Shown: positions 8,345 through 16,821 of the stretch, one piece after another
Numbering within the stretch: position 1 is the stretch's first letter
How the letters are laid out: each line of letters starts with the position of its first letter
Source of the DNA: an uncultured Pseudomonadota bacterium
GTDB lineage: Bacteria > Pseudomonadota > Gammaproteobacteria > Burkholderiales > Burkholderiaceae_C
Length of the DNA stretch: 24,052 bases
Direction of reading: 5' to 3'
Assembly (NCBI GenBank): GCA_900320815.1
Contig: ONTY01000002.1
Location: 1 to 24,052, forward strand
Notes under the pieces: generated by a model
Told to the model about the DNA's origin: nothing
What the model saw: only the letters and a program-made list of their open reading frames with translations
The model's database searches: none
Translations under genes and position numbers: made by a program

Positions 8345-8430
8345 CTGTTCAACCACGGTTGAGGCGCTTGCGCGCCCACAAGGGGCGCCCCTACGGGTGG
8401 GTATTTTGTACGTCAATGCTGGTTGAACAG
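8345..8430. repeat. Inner inverted repeat with GC-rich centre
   Basis: CTGTTCAACCA (8345-8355) and TGGTTGAACAG (8420-8430) are perfect 11-bp inverted copies. Between them lies a GC-rich core with CCACAAGGGGCGCCCCTAC, a type of sequence I associate with dispersed intergenic repeats in several phyla. Its midpoint equals that of the flanking copies 2 and 3. Confidence 0.75.
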
Positions 8431-8445
8431 CACCGAATTTCTGTG

Positions 8446-8502
8446 GGTATATGATTGTTGCCCGCATATCTTACGGGCAACAAGGCATTAATGATTTGGG
8501 TA
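8446..8502 (-). repeat. 57-bp dispersed palindromic element, copy 3
   Basis: Read on the minus strand: TACCCA at 8502-8497, 17 bp, palindrome at 8459-8479 with arms TGCCCG and CGGGCA, 8 bp, ATACC at 8450-8446. It is the mirror partner of copy 2. Confidence 0.85.
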
Positions 8503-8525
8503 TATGAAAAAGGAGAGCGGCACCG

Positions 8526-9440
8526 CTACCTGCCCCCGTGGATGTCTACGGGGCTGAACGCACTGTTGAGGTCGGGTTCAGGCATCAGCGGCATGGGCAT
8601 GGTTTCGGGCATAGGCGGCAGGGCGTCGCCTGCAAGCTCAAACACGTGCCCCCAGCGCAGGCGCTGAATGCGCGCAGTGCCGATGCGCCGGTGCGGGTTG
8701 CGCTCGGCCAGGTCGGCGACTTCGCTCAAGATGAGTGGCACTTCGGCGCGCTTCAAATGGAAGATGTAGATGGGGTAGTCAGCGTCTGGCGCCATCATTT
8801 CCAGCCCTTCGGCCAGCAGGTTGGGGGTGAGGTGCAGCGACAGCTGCGCGAGTGCCTCGCAGCGGTTGCTGAACGCGCATTCAATGGCCAACTCGCCCAC
8901 GTTCATTTGCACCAGCCGCCGCCAAAAGGCAGGACACGGGCCAGTGTCGCCACTGCACACCCACCAGGGCGAGCGCCAGTTGCCCGCGCGCACGGCGTAG
9001 CCAACGGTGGGCACGCTGTGGTTGGCGGGCAGCGCCTCAACGAAGCGCCCGGCCACTTCCACGGTTTGCCCGACGGCGATGGGGTGGTAGCGCAGCGCGG
9101 GTGCGTCGGGCGAGGGCAGGCGCGAGAAGTCCGGCCAAATGGAGCCGTTGAAGATGTGCGCGCGCAGCGCCTCTATCGTGGCAGGCAGCGCCCAGACGTG
9201 CATGGTGTGGGGACGACCAGCGTAGGCGGTGGAGACGGCGTCCACCAGCATGGGCAGGTGGGCGATGTGATCCATGTGCGCATGCGTGAGAAAGATGGTG
9301 CTGATGGAGCACATCTCATCCAGTGACAGGCGTCCGGCGCCTGTGCCTGCGTCTACGAGAATGTCATCGTCCACAAGAAACGCTGACGTATGACTGTCGC
9401 GGCCAATAGTGCCGGAGCAGCCGAGTACTCGCACTTTCAT
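8526..9440 (-). CDS. Class II 3',5'-cyclic-nucleotide phosphodiesterase (metallo-beta-lactamase fold)
   Basis: A 304-residue enzyme expected to hydrolyse cAMP (or cGMP) to the 5'-monophosphate. Family signs are the opening MKVRVLGCSGTIG, the metal-binding THAHMDHIAHLPML (about residues 52-65), a later ANHSVPTVGYAV with a ligand His, SGDTGPCPAFW with the bridging Asp, an IECAFSN segment, HLTPN, and IYIFHLKR near residue 231. This order fits PDEase_II proteins of bacteria and yeast Pde1 more than generic lactamase-fold hydrolases. The C-terminal 40 residues are Pro/Met-rich. The ATG at 9440 is the only sensible start, though no ribosome site is seen. It lies 62 bp downstream of the adenylate cyclase gene on the same strand, so synthesis and breakdown of the messenger are encoded together. 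Confidence 0.85.
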   Translation of the reverse strand: MKVRVLGCSGTIGRDSHTSAFLVDDDILVDAGTGAGRLSLDEMCSISTIFLTHAHMDHIAHLPMLVDAVSTAYAGRPHTMHVWALPATIEALRAHIFNGSIWPDFSRLPSPDAPALRYHPIAVGQTVEVAGRFVEALPANHSVPTVGYAVRAGNWRSPWWVCSGDTGPCPAFWRRLVQMNVGELAIECAFSNRCEALAQLSLHLTPNLLAEGLEMMAPDADYPIYIFHLKRAEVPLILSEVADLAERNPHRRIGTARIQRLRWGHVFELAGDALPPMPETMPMPLMPEPDLNSAFSPVDIHGGR

Positions 9441-9502
9441 GACGAAAAACTGACTGTTTCACTGATAACTTAGGAAAATGCCCTTGCCCAATGGGTGACG
9501 AT

Positions 9503-11776
9503 TTATTTTTCAGTGAACTCCAGCGTACCGTCCCATTTATCAGCCGGCGGCGGGAATCTAAGCGCCGAGATTACGCTGTCTTCGTAAAGTTTGTATGGGG
9601 AAAAATCAGCGTTTTGATGGCGCAGCGCGCGGATTTTTGTCCAACATGCGCCAAAGTTGCGCGCCCTCCAGTCGGCGAGTGCCGCTTGCCACAGCGCCAG
9701 CTCTTCGCCCAGCGTGCCGTCGTCAAGCTGGCTCTCATCGCCGCCGCCGGCGCCTTCAGAGCGCACGGTGTAGATGACCACTGGGCGCGAGCGCCCTTTC
9801 ACGCGCACGCTGCCCAACTCTTGCCACAAGCAGCCGGCAGGTAATGCGTGCACTTGCGCGTGCGTGTCTTCGCTGACGATGATGTTCACGCCCAGCGGAC
9901 GCGTGATCCCCTCTAAGCGCGAGGCCAGGTTCACCGCATCACCGATCACGGTGTAGGCACGGCGCACGTCAGAGCCCATGTTGCCGACGGCAACAACGCC
10001 GGTGTTCAGCCCGATGCCGGCGGTCAGAACCGGCAGCCCCAGCGCACGGCGCTCAGCGGCCATCCTGTCTATGGCAGCGGCCATGCCCAGCGCCGCTTCC
10101 ACCGCCTGCTGCGCGTGCTCGGCTGTGGGCACGGGTGCACCCCAGAACGCCATCACGCAGTCGCCCATGTATTTGTCAATGGTGCCGTAGTGCTGGCTGA
10201 TGACGGCGCCCAGGCTGCTGAAAATTTCGTTGAGGTGTTGCTGCAAGTCGGTGGGTTCCATCGCCTCCGCGATGGCAGTAAAGCCGATGAGGTCGCAGAA
10301 CATGACGGTGAGTTCTTGCGCCCTGGCCTGCATCCCGTAGTCGTCCGGATTGCGCTGCATCTGACGCACCAGGTCGGCGGGCACGTAGGTGGCGAAGTGG
10401 TGCGCGAGTTCGTTGCGTGCGCGGCTTTCAAGGAAGTAGCCCAGCGCCAGGTTGGCCGTGAGCGCCGTGATGACCAGCAACAGCGGCTCGGCCAGCGGCA
10501 GCACCAGGTCGCCACCCAAAAACAGCGCCAAGTTCACCCCCACCACCAGCGCCAGCAGCCCAAGCCCCAGTCCCAGCGTGGGCAGCGGGCGCTGGCGCGG
10601 CATAAGAACGGTGAGCGCCAGCGCCAACAGCAGCAGCTGCGTGATGTGAAAGCCCTGCACCCAGTCCGGCACGTAGGGCACGGTGCCATCGAGCATCCCG
10701 GAAATCATGCTGGCGTGCACTTCCACCCCCGGATACGCCGGGCCCACCGGCGTGGTGCGCAAGTCCATCAACCCCATCGAGGTAAAGCCCAGCAGCGCGA
10801 TGCGCCCGTGCAACTCCCCGGGCGACAAAGTGCCATCCAGCACATCAGCTGCCGAGATATAGCGAAATGAGCCGCCGTCCGGGCCGCCCGGGCCGCGGTA
10901 GGGCACAAGCGCCGTGCCCAGCGGCTGCAAGAACACCGGCTCGGGCATGGCGTCGCCACCAGTGAGCAGCAGGCGATACAGCGGCCCGCCCGGGCGCCCA
11001 GGCACGCGCCCGATGTGCAGCGCCGAGCCGCTGTGCGCCTGCTGCAGCGTCGCCACAGCCAGCGAGGTGTAAATGTCGCCGTCCAGCGAGGCGAGCAGCG
11101 GCGCCGAGCGCACCACACCGTCGCGCCCGCCGTAGCTGTTGATGAAGCCCGCTGCGCGCGCCGCTTGCGCCAATTGCGCAATGGGGGCGCCGTAGCCGCT
11201 CCAGTGCAGCAGCCCGGGCGGCGGCGGCTCCATGTGCATCAGCGGACGCGGAAGCTGGCCAGAGCGGTGCCCGCCGCGGTCGCTCGTCAAATAAAACGCC
11301 AGCGCCACGGGGCTGACTTCCAGCGCCTCGGCAAACTGGCGGTCATGGTCCAGCCGCGCGGCGTTGCGCGAAATCCAGCCAGCCAGCGCCGAGTCTTTTT
11401 TCAGTTCACCCTCGGCCAGCCGCCGTAACTCGGGCAGCGAGCTGCTGCGGTCGCTCTCGCCAAACACCGCGTCAATCCCCAGCGCAGCAACGCCTTGGCG
11501 GTGCACCAACTCGTGCACCAGCGCCGCCATGCGGTCCCGCCCCCACGGCCACTGCCCGATGCGCGCGAGGCTTGGCTCGTCCACATCGATGATGACGATG
11601 CGCTCGTCCATCGTGCCGGGCATCGTCAGGTTCAGCCGTGTGTCATAGAGCACGTTTTCCAGCGTGTCCATCCACTGCAACTCCAGCGCGCCGAGCGTGT
11701 GCGAGAGCAGTGTGAGCGAAATCAGCGCCGTCACCGCCAGGCGCCTGCCGTATTGCCGCCAAATGGTGCGTGGCAT
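9503..11776 (-). CDS. CHASE2-domain adenylate cyclase (class III)
   Basis: A 757-residue membrane sensor cyclase. An N-terminal membrane segment (about 12-30) leads to a periplasmic CHASE2 domain (about 35-330; IVIIDVDEPSLARIGQWPW, FINSYGGRDGVVRSAPLL, RIALLGFTSMGLMDLRTTP, PGVEVHASMISGML). Three more membrane segments follow (about 345-430), then the class III catalytic domain with VMFCDLIGFTAI (first metal Asp), DKYMGDCVMAFWGAP (second metal Asp, adenine-selecting Lys) and YTVIGDAVNLASRLEG. The Lys and Thr at the base-recognition positions suggest ATP as substrate; this is inferred. The last about 90 residues are a helical tail. ATG 11776 is preferred over TTG 11827 because the membrane helix follows closely. 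It sits between an FHA gene and a phosphodiesterase gene. Confidence 0.92.
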   Translation of the reverse strand: MPRTIWRQYGRRLAVTALISLTLLSHTLGALELQWMDTLENVLYDTRLNLTMPGTMDERIVIIDVDEPSLARIGQWPWGRDRMAALVHELVHRQGVAALGIDAVFGESDRSSSLPELRRLAEGELKKDSALAGWISRNAARLDHDRQFAEALEVSPVALAFYLTSDRGGHRSGQLPRPLMHMEPPPPGLLHWSGYGAPIAQLAQAARAAGFINSYGGRDGVVRSAPLLASLDGDIYTSLAVATLQQAHSGSALHIGRVPGRPGGPLYRLLLTGGDAMPEPVFLQPLGTALVPYRGPGGPDGGSFRYISAADVLDGTLSPGELHGRIALLGFTSMGLMDLRTTPVGPAYPGVEVHASMISGMLDGTVPYVPDWVQGFHITQLLLLALALTVLMPRQRPLPTLGLGLGLLALVVGVNLALFLGGDLVLPLAEPLLLVITALTANLALGYFLESRARNELAHHFATYVPADLVRQMQRNPDDYGMQARAQELTVMFCDLIGFTAIAEAMEPTDLQQHLNEIFSSLGAVISQHYGTIDKYMGDCVMAFWGAPVPTAEHAQQAVEAALGMAAAIDRMAAERRALGLPVLTAGIGLNTGVVAVGNMGSDVRRAYTVIGDAVNLASRLEGITRPLGVNIIVSEDTHAQVHALPAGCLWQELGSVRVKGRSRPVVIYTVRSEGAGGGDESQLDDGTLGEELALWQAALADWRARNFGACWTKIRALRHQNADFSPYKLYEDSVISALRFPPPADKWDGTLEFTEK

Positions 11777-11929
11777 GTGGAGTGCGTGTGCCGTGATGCG
11801 CCTACCGGACTGAGGCGCAGCGGGCAAAAAAATGACAATAAAAATGCGGCCAGGCCGAGGTGCTTTGCTTTGCAGCAGCTACGGATACCATAGCGTGCAA
11901 CACCTGTGGCGCAGACCGCGTGCCAATCG

Positions 11930-12586
11930 TCAGTCGTCAAGAAACTCGAGCTGGATGCCGCTCAGGCTGATTTGGTCGTGATTTTTCAGGCGCACAGGTG
12001 CCTCTTTGACCGAGGCGCCGTTGACTGTGGCCGCTTTCTGCCCCTCGCGATGCACCAGGGCATAGCCTTCGGAGCGGCGCTCAATGAGCGCCACGCACAC
12101 GCCTGGCTTGCCAATAGTGGTTACGGCTTTGGTGAGCGCCATTTCGCGCCCTTTGGAGCTGCCGCTGAGCACGCGCACGCGCGGCTTGCTGCCACCCATT
12201 TGCGGCGGGAGGGCGGGCACAGTAGTCGCAGAACTGCCCTGCGAGGGGACGGCGTGCGTGCGCGCCGTCATGCCCAGCGCCCCAGGCATGGTGGCGCCGG
12301 TTACGTCCAGATATTTGATTTTGTAGCGCCCCATCTCAATGAGATCGTCGTGCACCAGCGACTGTTTGCGGATAGGTTTGCCGTTGACGTAAGTGCCGTT
12401 GGTGCTGCCCAGGTCTTCCAGCGTGGCAATGCCGCTTTTCATCTGGATGGCGGCGTGTTCGCCGCTGACGGCGAGATTATCGAGCACCACGTCGTTGTAG
12501 GGGCGGCGGCCAATGGTGGTGCGGTCTTTGGTGAGTTGGACTTCCTTGACGACGACGCCGTCGATGGAGGCAATCAGCTTGGGCAT
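11930..12586 (-). CDS. FHA-domain protein (one good and one degenerate FHA domain)
   Basis: A 218-residue cytosolic protein. The first FHA domain (about residues 1-95) has the full phosphothreonine-binding signature: TIGRRPYNDVVLDNLAVSGE-HA and LGSTNGTYVNGKPI. A linker with Thr/Ser-rich text (MTARTHAVPSQGSSATTVPA) could itself be a phosphorylation target. The second half (about 135-218) repeats the fold pattern (VLSGSSKGREMALTKAVTTIGKPG ... ATVNGASVKEAPVRLKNHDQI) but lacks the SxxH and the Asn of a classic site. The ATG at 12586 begins MPKLIASIDG, the usual FHA start. The gene lies 87 bp downstream of the PP2C phosphatase on the same strand, an arrangement known from bacterial Ser/Thr kinase systems; no kinase is in the window. 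Confidence 0.88.
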   Translation of the reverse strand: MPKLIASIDGVVVKEVQLTKDRTTIGRRPYNDVVLDNLAVSGEHAAIQMKSGIATLEDLGSTNGTYVNGKPIRKQSLVHDDLIEMGRYKIKYLDVTGATMPGALGMTARTHAVPSQGSSATTVPALPPQMGGSKPRVRVLSGSSKGREMALTKAVTTIGKPGVCVALIERRSEGYALVHREGQKAATVNGASVKEAPVRLKNHDQISLSGIQLEFLDD

Positions 12587-12673
12587 GGGAGCACTTGTGG
12601 CTGTGAAAACACCGCCGGCGCACGGAGCGCCGCACGGCACGGGTTGAAACAAAACTGGAAACCTAGAAGATGC

Positions 12674-13573
12674 TTATTTTTGCAGGAGCGATTGTGCCTG
12701 CCCGCTGCCGGCCCCCTGCATCTCTTGCGCGCTAACGCGCAGCAGCGCCACGGAGACGTTGTCGCGCCCGCCGTGCGTGTTTGCCTCTTCAATGAGACGG
12801 CGCGCGCACAGCTGCGCGTCGTGCGCTGCCTCGGCCATGACGGTGGCAACTTCCCCGTCGGTCAGCATGTCAGTGAGGCCATCGGAGCACAGCAAGTACA
12901 TGTCGCCATCTGCCAGCGAGCGGCACTGCACATCCAGCAGCACGATGTCTTCCACACCCAGCGCGCGCGTGACCAAGTTGTGGTTGCCGGACAAGGCCGC
13001 CTCCTCCGAAGTCAGCAGCCCGCTGTCAATTTGCTCTTGCAGCAGCGAGTGGTCGCGCGTGAGTTGCTGCAGCTTGCCGCCGCGCCAGCGGTAGGCGCGC
13101 GAGTCGCCAGCGTGCCCCAGCACCACCTCGCCGTGGTAGACGATGGCCATCACCAGCGTGGTGCCCATGCCACGGCATTCGTTCCTGGTGTTGGCCGCCT
13201 CAAAGATGGCGCGGTTGGCGTTGTCCACGCAAATGGCCATTGCGCGCCGCAACTCGCGCAGGCTGGCACCAGGGTTTTCCTGCATCCACGCGCTCAACTG
13301 CTCCGAGATCAGGTTCACCGCCATGCCGCTGGCCACTTCCCCCGCGTTGTGCCCCCCCATGCCATCGGCGAGCACCAGCATTCCGCGTTCAGGCACAGAG
13401 CGCACGGCGTCTTCGTTGTTGGTGCGCAGGCGTCCCATGTCGCTTGAGGCAACGTAGTCAAAGTGCAGCGGTACGGCGTGCTGCACGCTGCCCGGCTCTA
13501 CGGTATCTGGCGGCTCCTTGGCTCGCGTTGTCAGCTTGCGCCCCAAGGCAGGCAGCATGGATTTTTTTGACAA
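12674..13573 (-). CDS. PP2C-family protein serine/threonine phosphatase (Stp/PppA type)
   Basis: A 299-residue Mg/Mn-dependent phosphatase. All PP2C motifs are present in order: GRLRTNNEDA, LVLADGMGGHNAGEVAS, GMGTTLVMAIV, VVLGHAGDSRAYRWRGGKL, QLTRDHSL, NLVTRALG, LLCSDGLTDMLTD and GGRDNVSVALL; the metal-binding Asp residues are all kept. About 45 residues precede the catalytic domain. TTG at 13573 is chosen because GGAGAG lies about 7 bp upstream; the first ATG (13558) is too far from it and would give 294 residues. Phosphatases of this group reverse Hanks-type Ser/Thr kinases and usually sit with an FHA gene, as here. Its upstream neighbour is the sucD-like gene, 73 bp away, so it may be read from its own promoter or from the sucC-sucD transcript. 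Confidence 0.93.
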   Translation of the reverse strand: MSKKSMLPALGRKLTTRAKEPPDTVEPGSVQHAVPLHFDYVASSDMGRLRTNNEDAVRSVPERGMLVLADGMGGHNAGEVASGMAVNLISEQLSAWMQENPGASLRELRRAMAICVDNANRAIFEAANTRNECRGMGTTLVMAIVYHGEVVLGHAGDSRAYRWRGGKLQQLTRDHSLLQEQIDSGLLTSEEAALSGNHNLVTRALGVEDIVLLDVQCRSLADGDMYLLCSDGLTDMLTDGEVATVMAEAAHDAQLCARRLIEEANTHGGRDNVSVALLRVSAQEMQGAGSGQAQSLLQK

Positions 13574-13646
13574 GGTTCTCTCTCCAACTCTCTCGTGTCG
13601 CAGCAATACTCAATGCTAAGAGCGCGAGGATACATGCGGACACACA

Positions 13647-14501
13647 TCAGCCGCAGAGCGCCTGCCGCGCAAGGTGTCCGATTTCTGATGGGTTGCCCGT
13701 GACTGCTGCGCCACAGCCGCGCAGCACCTCGAGCTTGGCCGCTGCGGCAGCATCGCCACTGGCGGCACCGGCGATGTATGCCACAAGAGGCTTGCGCATG
13801 TGCTGGCGCCACCACAGCGCGGCATCAATCTCGCCGCGCCCCGCTGCGCTGCCAAGCATGACGACGGCGTCCGTGTCGGCATCAGCATGGAACGCTTGCA
13901 ACACATCCAGATAACCCAGCCCGCCCACTGGCTCTGCGCCCAGCCCTACGGCACTGCTTTGTCCCAGTCCAAGTGCGCCAAGCTGCGCCGCCGCTTCCCA
14001 CGCCAGCGTGCCGGAGTGGCTGACGATGCCCACACGCCCAGGCTTGTGAATGTGCGCGGGCATGATGCCCGCCACCACTTGCCCCGGCGAAATCACGCCC
14101 GGGCTGCCCGGCCCCAGCAACAGCGTGTGCCGCCCGCTGGCGGCGGCGATGGCGCGCATCTGCGCGCGCACGTGCAGCATGTCTTTGACCGGAATACCTT
14201 GCACCGGGCACACCACCAGCGCCAGCCCTGCCTGCGCCGCTTCCAGAATGGCGCCCGCTGCCGCCGGTGGCGGCACGTAAATCACGCTCACCGTTGCCCC
14301 CGTGGCGGCGGCAGCCTCGCGCACGCTGGCATAGATGGGCAGACCAAAAATCTCTCCGCCCGCCTTGGCCGGATTGACGCCCGCGACAAAACACGCGCGC
14401 CCTGCGGCGTAGCCCAGGCAACGCTCAGTGAAAAAACGCCCAGCGCGCCCGGTGATGCCTTGCGTGATGATGCGGCTGCCTTGATGGATGTAGACGGCCA
14501 T
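13647..14501 (-). CDS. Succinyl-CoA ligase alpha subunit homologue lacking the catalytic His loop
   Basis: A 284-residue SucD relative. The CoA-binding half is recognisable: IITQGITGRAGRFFTE, VAGVNPAKAGGEIFGLPIY, TVSVIYVPPPAAAGAIL, GPGSPGVISPGQ, HIHKPGRVGIVSHSGTL. The catalytic part is not. The segment GEIGG, which holds the Glu that steadies the phosphohistidine in E. coli SucD, reads GSAAG. The loop APKGKRMGHAGAI...GGKGTA with the phosphorylated His is gone: KPLVAYIAGAA runs almost directly into KLEVLRGCGAAV, a loss of about 15 residues. The frame is otherwise intact and codon use matches its neighbours. It follows the interrupted sucC by 25 bp. It cannot do the normal ligase reaction as written; either a decaying paralogue or a repurposed CoA/nucleotide-binding protein. 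Confidence 0.85.
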   Translation of the reverse strand: MAVYIHQGSRIITQGITGRAGRFFTERCLGYAAGRACFVAGVNPAKAGGEIFGLPIYASVREAAAATGATVSVIYVPPPAAAGAILEAAQAGLALVVCPVQGIPVKDMLHVRAQMRAIAAASGRHTLLLGPGSPGVISPGQVVAGIMPAHIHKPGRVGIVSHSGTLAWEAAAQLGALGLGQSSAVGLGAEPVGGLGYLDVLQAFHADADTDAVVMLGSAAGRGEIDAALWWRQHMRKPLVAYIAGAASGDAAAAAKLEVLRGCGAAVTGNPSEIGHLARQALCG

Positions 14502-14526
14502 GATGCGCGCTGCCCCCGGCTCCTTT

Positions 14527-15654
14527 TCAAGCGGCGGCCACAAGGCGCCGTGCCGCTTCTTCCAGCGAATCAGTCAGCGCCGCCGGGCACTGCGCGGCGC
14601 GCAGCCGCTGGCGTCCCTCATCGGCCAGGCAGCCGTTCAGGCGCACCGCCAGCGGCACGCGCGGCGCCAAGTCGCGGCACGCGGCAGCAATGCCGTCCGC
14701 TGCCGCATCGCAGCGCACCACGCCGCCAAAGATGGCAAACAGCACACCGCGCACACGCGCGCCGCGCAGCGCAATGTGCAGCGCCTCGTGCAGCTTCTCG
14801 GCAGTTGCTGCCAGGCCAGTGTCGAGCAGGCACGCCGCCTGCCCGCCCGCCAGACGCACGCTGTCGGCTGCCGCCTGCACCAGCCCGGCGCCATTGGCAA
14901 TGCAAGCAATGCCTCCACCCAGGCTGCGGTAGGCGATGTCGTAGTCCTAGGCCTCGGCGGCGTCCGGGTGCTCTTCATCCAGGTCGCGCAGCGCCGCAAT
15001 CTCCGGATGGCGAAACAGTGCATGGTCGTCAAACTCGCAGCGCACATCCAGCGCCAGCAGCCGTCCGGCAGCCTCCAGCGCCAGCGGCGCCACCTCCAGT
15101 CGCAGCGCGTCGCTGTGCGCGCCACATTCGCACAGCCGCTGGCAAATGCGCGCGAACTGCGGCGCCAGCTCTTGCGGCACGCCAGCTGCGGCAGCCAGCC
15201 GCGCGCCCTGTGCAGCGTCCAGACTGCCAAGAGGGTCAATCAACTCGCGCGCCACTGCTGCTCCCTCGCGCGCTTCGCGCGCTGCCAGCGCCATGCACTG
15301 CGCCGGCGCGTCAAGCTGCAGCAGCACGTCAAAGCGGCGCTGCACCTGCACCCCTTCTTCAATGTAGAGGCGCCGCACCAGCTGCCCGCCCGCGCCCGTT
15401 TCTCTGGTGACCAATGGCGCGCCGAGCAACTGCCTGGCTGCTTCGCGCACTTCCTCCAATGAGCGCGCCAGCCGCACGCCGCCGGCTGCCCCCCTGCCAG
15501 CGGCGTGGATTTGCGCCTTCACCGCCCACAGCGCGCCGCCAAGCTGCTGCGCCGCTTCAACTGCCTCTTGCACGCTGAATGCGCGCATGCCGCGTGGCAC
15601 GGGCACGCCATAACGGCGCACTATTTCTTTGCCCTGGTATTCGTGGATTTTCAT
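14527..15654 (-). pseudogene. Succinyl-CoA ligase beta subunit homologue with an in-frame amber stop
   Basis: Starts MKIHEYQGKEIVRRYGVP, an ATP-grasp SucC. Reading is open to TAG at 14947-14949, just after LRDLDEEHPDAAEA, and continues in the same frame as DYDIAYRSLGGGIACIANGAG to a final stop at 14527. One base change explains the stop, and the remainder has homology on both sides of it, so total length would be about 375 residues against 388 in E. coli. Several family positions are changed: GGRGKAGG reads AAGRGAAGG, the Mg-ligand Asn in EINPL is Ala (EVAPL), and FLDVGGGA reads LLDTGLAA. A second product could in principle start within the downstream part. Paired with the crippled alpha gene, this looks like co-degeneration of the whole enzyme. 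Confidence 0.85.
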
Positions 15655-15831
15655 GCCTGGTCTGAAACAGAAACAAAAAAGGGGCGTGGGTATTACGCGA
15701 GATTGGGTGGAGTTATCGGGGCATTTGAGGCGGCGGAATGTATCATCGCGCGCCCTGCCGTGCGGCGGGCAGCGCGTCAGGCGGGCGCAAGGACTTCACG
15801 CCGTTTTTTGCGAATGTGAAAGGAACAGGGC
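15655..15831. promoter_or_regulatory. Divergent intergenic region between sucC-like and argC genes
   Basis: 177 bp separate the two divergent starts, so promoters for both directions should lie here. I can see no palindrome or clear boxes that would name a regulator. Confidence 0.4.
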
Positions 15832-16743
15832 ATGGCCAAAATCTTTATCGACGGCGAAGCGGGCACCACCGGGCTGCAAATCCGCCAGCGTCTGGAAAAT
15901 ATGGCGGGCGTCACGCTGCTGGCAATTGAGCCGGCGCTGCGCAAGGACCCGGAAGCCAAGCGCGCACTCATGGCCGCAGCCGATGTCGTCATCCTCTGCC
16001 TTGCCGACGACGCTGCGCGCGAGTCCGTCGCCCTCATTGACGCCCTGCCCGCGCCGCAGCGCCCGCGCATCATTGACGCCTCCACCGCGCACCGCACCGC
16101 CGAGGGCTGGGTCTACGGCTTTGCCGAAATGGCGCTGGGGCAGCGCGAGGCCATCAGCCAAGCCGAGCGCGTCGCCAACCCCGGCTGCTACGCCACGGGC
16201 GCCATTGCGCTGCTGCGCCCGCTTGTGGACGCTGGCGTGCTGCCCGCCGACTACCCCGTCACCCTGCCCGCTGTCAGCGGCTACAGCGGTGGCGGGCGCC
16301 GGATGATTGAAGCGCACGAGGCGGGTGGCGCCAGCGCGTATGAGCTGTACGCCCTCACGCTGGCGCACAAGCACCTGCCCGAAATCGTGTGCTACGCGCG
16401 CCTCACCACCACGCCCATCTTTCTGCCTGCCGTGGCGCACTTTGCGCAGGGCATGCTGGTGGAGCTGCCGCTGCATCTGGCGCGGCTGCCCGGCGTCACG
16501 GCGGAAAAGCTGCTTGACACCTACCGCGCGCACTACGCCGGCAGCCAGTGGGTCACTGTGGAAGACGTGACGCCCGACGCCAAACTCGCCGCCGAAACGC
16601 TGGCCGGCCAGGACGGGCTGGAAATCCGCGTCTGGGCCAATGCCGCCGCGCAGCAGGCCGTGTGCATCGCGCGGCTGGACAACCTTGGCAAAGGCGCCAG
16701 CGGCGCCGCCGTGCAGAACCTGCGCCTGATGCTGGGGCTGTGA
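15832..16743 (+). CDS. argC: N-acetyl-gamma-glutamyl-phosphate reductase, type 2
   Basis: A 303-residue NADPH enzyme that reduces N-acetylglutamyl-5-phosphate to the semialdehyde in arginine synthesis. The length and the opening [19 protein letters not shown] (nucleotide-binding GxxGxxG-type loop) mark the shorter type-2 family. The catalytic Cys is residue 119 in [12 protein letters not shown] later [12 protein letters not shown] and [10 protein letters not shown] supply the other conserved positions including the active-site His. The AAAGGA ribosome site about 10 bp upstream of the ATG supports the start. Arginine genes are otherwise absent around it. It is followed 78 bp later by glyQ on the same strand. 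Confidence 0.95.
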   Translation: MAKIFIDGEAGTTGLQIRQRLENMAGVTLLAIEPALRKDPEAKRALMAAADVVILCLADDAARESVALIDALPAPQRPRIIDASTAHRTAEGWVYGFAEMALGQREAISQAERVANPGCYATGAIALLRPLVDAGVLPADYPVTLPAVSGYSGGGRRMIEAHEAGGASAYELYALTLAHKHLPEIVCYARLTTTPIFLPAVAHFAQGMLVELPLHLARLPGVTAEKLLDTYRAHYAGSQWVTVEDVTPDAKLAAETLAGQDGLEIRVWANAAAQQAVCIARLDNLGKGASGAAVQNLRLMLGL

Positions 16744-16821
16744 CGGCGCGCCCCCCCTGCCCCGCCTTGGCCTCTTCCTAGAATCTGCCGCTTTTTCCCC
16801 TCGTTTTCCCCCCTGTCATTC

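Larger units (their letters stand above)
8255..8525. other. Non-coding, AT-richer interval between convergent genes, filled by a symmetric repeat block
   Basis: Nothing here looks coding. From 8273 to 8502 the elements are mirrored about 8387.5: an outer pair of 57-bp elements, an inner 11-bp inverted repeat, and a GC-rich centre with GGGGCGCCCC. Because the flanking genes converge, it may also end transcription from both sides. Confidence 0.75.

Noticed and set aside
8380..8525. Possible small ORF encoding YLPPWMSTGLN across 8455-8667 on the plus strand
   Set aside because: Overlaps repeat copy 3 and runs antisense into the phosphodiesterase C-terminus.
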